Assembly (NCBI RefSeq): GCF_022134585.1
Contig: NZ_JAKNCT010000009.1
Coordinates: 1 to 64,000, forward strand
DNA length: 64,000 nucleotides
Source: Mesosutterella porci
GTDB lineage: Bacteria > Pseudomonadota > Gammaproteobacteria > Burkholderiales > Burkholderiaceae_F
Direction: 5' to 3'
A program made the position numbers and the translations under genes. Under the pieces are notes generated by a model. That model was given only the letters and a program-made list of their open reading frames with translations, had not been told where the DNA came from and searched no databases. The stretch's first letter is position 1. Every line of letters starts with the position of its first letter. This document shows, one piece after another, positions 63,365-64,000 of the stretch.

Positions 63365-63640
63365 GTGCCGCTGCCCTTTAACGCTGCCCAGCTCGCCTTT
63401 CTGCTCTCAAGGCTTCCCGCTGCGAGCCAGCAGGCGATCAGGCTTCTTGCCAGGACGAAGGGAAAGACTCCCCAGGAGGTGTTCGCCGAGTGCCTGAAGG
63501 AATACCTCGCGGGCCGCATCCCGCCTGTGGATGTCTCGGCTGCGCTTTCCACGACGCACGAGGTCATGTACAACATGGGCTACGCCTTCGGGCGCCTGAG
63601 GACGCTCGCCAGGAACTGGTCCGAAGGGAAAGGGGGCTGA
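63365..63640 (+). CDS. Small helical protein, unknown function
   Basis: A 91-residue protein starting at GTG 63365 with GGAG about nine bases upstream. It is mostly helical (LAFLLSRLPAASQQAIRLLA, then TPQEVFAECLKEYLAG), with no Cys, membrane span or signal peptide. A helical cytosolic protein is likely, but I recognise no family. Its stop codon lies inside a terminator stem. It stands alone between two - strand genes. Confidence 0.6.
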   Translation: MPLPFNAAQLAFLLSRLPAASQQAIRLLARTKGKTPQEVFAECLKEYLAGRIPPVDVSAALSTTHEVMYNMGYAFGRLRTLARNWSEGKGG

Positions 63641-63671
63641 AAGGCCCCCTTTCGGGCAGTTTTTTTTTTTC
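63628..63671 (+). terminator. Terminator after the small helical protein
   Basis: GAAAGGGGGC (63628-63637) pairs perfectly with GCCCCCTTTC (63644-63653), followed after six bases by a long T run (63660-63671). The stop codon TGA (63638-63640) sits in the loop. Confidence 0.85.
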
Positions 63672-63672
63672 C

Positions 63673-64000
63673 TCAGGCCCTTTGCACGCCCGGGCCGGAG
63701 TCTTCCGAGAAATCCATGTGCGAGAACGCCTCCGGCAGGTCGACCGATTTCGACACTCCGGCGGCAAGCTTCGCGAAAACTGAGACCATCCCCTCGAAAT
63801 CAGCCTCGTCAACCGGTTCGCCAAAGCGCCTGAGCAGCTGCTCCCAGGAGGAGAATTTGCCGCTCACGTGGCTGAAGATCAGAACGAAGTTCTCGATCGC
63901 CGCCTCGGGCGTTCCTTCGGCGAAGGACGGGCTTTTCTCGTACAGGTTGCCGGGAATCGCGGAGGCGAGCCACTGCGCGGCCGGCGCCCCGGCCCAGCCG
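63673..64000 (-). CDS. C-terminal part of an unknown protein, cut by the window edge
   Basis: An open frame runs from the right edge to a stop near 63673, at least 109 residues. Reading from the edge it gives GWAGAPAAQWLASAIPG, then EGTPEAAIENFVLIFSHV and ending DFSEDSGPGVQRA. It is helical and acidic near the end. The GTG at 63867 is not a likely start, because the frame is open and protein-like above it. No family is recognised. Confidence 0.6.
   Translation of the reverse strand, partial: GWAGAPAAQWLASAIPGNLYEKSPSFAEGTPEAAIENFVLIFSHVSGKFSSWEQLLRRFGEPVDEADFEGMVSVFAKLAAGVSKSVDLPEAFSHMDFSEDSGPGVQRA

Overview
The window looks like chromosomal DNA from a beta-proteobacterium of the Burkholderiales, most plausibly the gut family Sutterellaceae. 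This is inferred from gene content and remembered family traits, because no search was possible. The grounds are a Gram-negative heptose and lipid A export cluster, monofunctional HldA, KefF/KefC, ppk-ppx, a flavocytochrome-c-type fumarate reductase relic, and many peptidases with few sugar genes. Most of the window is GC-rich. Bases 195-7055 are visibly AT-rich and look acquired.

Layout. 1-7055: surface polysaccharide block (GT9 glycosyltransferase, two tandem MsbA-type exporters, second GT9, heptose kinase hldA). 7167-13887: carA-carB, then mltG-holB. 13892-21330: accessory stretch with an orphan tyrosine recombinase, an unknown 305-residue protein, a TtrS-like sensor kinase, a small membrane protein, a lipoprotein, a phosphopantetheinyl transferase and a COG4648-like membrane protein. 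21659-25563: gamma-glutamyltransferase, small envelope proteins, periplasmic thioredoxin, tRNA-Gly and a DUF333 lipoprotein. 25702-32030: ppk-ppx-mobA, convergent with galU-galE. 32072-43385: LysR and divergent EamA exporter, two M20 hydrolases, flavin reductase, C69 dipeptidase, kefF-kefC, and an OsmC-crcB-DUF190 run. 43571-47713: a protein with a sugar-enzyme-like tail, a doubly broken flavoprotein gene joined to an ISL3 transposase fragment, and an aldo/keto reductase. 47869-52280: hypothetical protein, UvrD-type helicase, D-cysteine desulfhydrase. 52456-56606: two YjiH-YjiG membrane-protein pairs flanking an M20 peptidase. 56903-64000: MerR regulator, two membrane proteins, an N-terminally extended TadA, an S66 peptidase, a hybrid histidine kinase convergent with a NarL-type regulator, and two unknown genes.

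How the genes fit together. A recurring theme is use of peptides and amino acids: three M20 hydrolases, C69 dipeptidase, GGT, S66 peptidase, D-cysteine desulfhydrase and the YjiHG pairs. The most interesting candidate for an undescribed system is 52456-56606. There, paralogous YjiH-YjiG pairs flank a peptidase, and each pair is preceded by a leader that can form mutually exclusive hairpins, one of them followed by a T run, like an attenuator or riboswitch. No CRISPR array, rRNA or intact prophage was seen.
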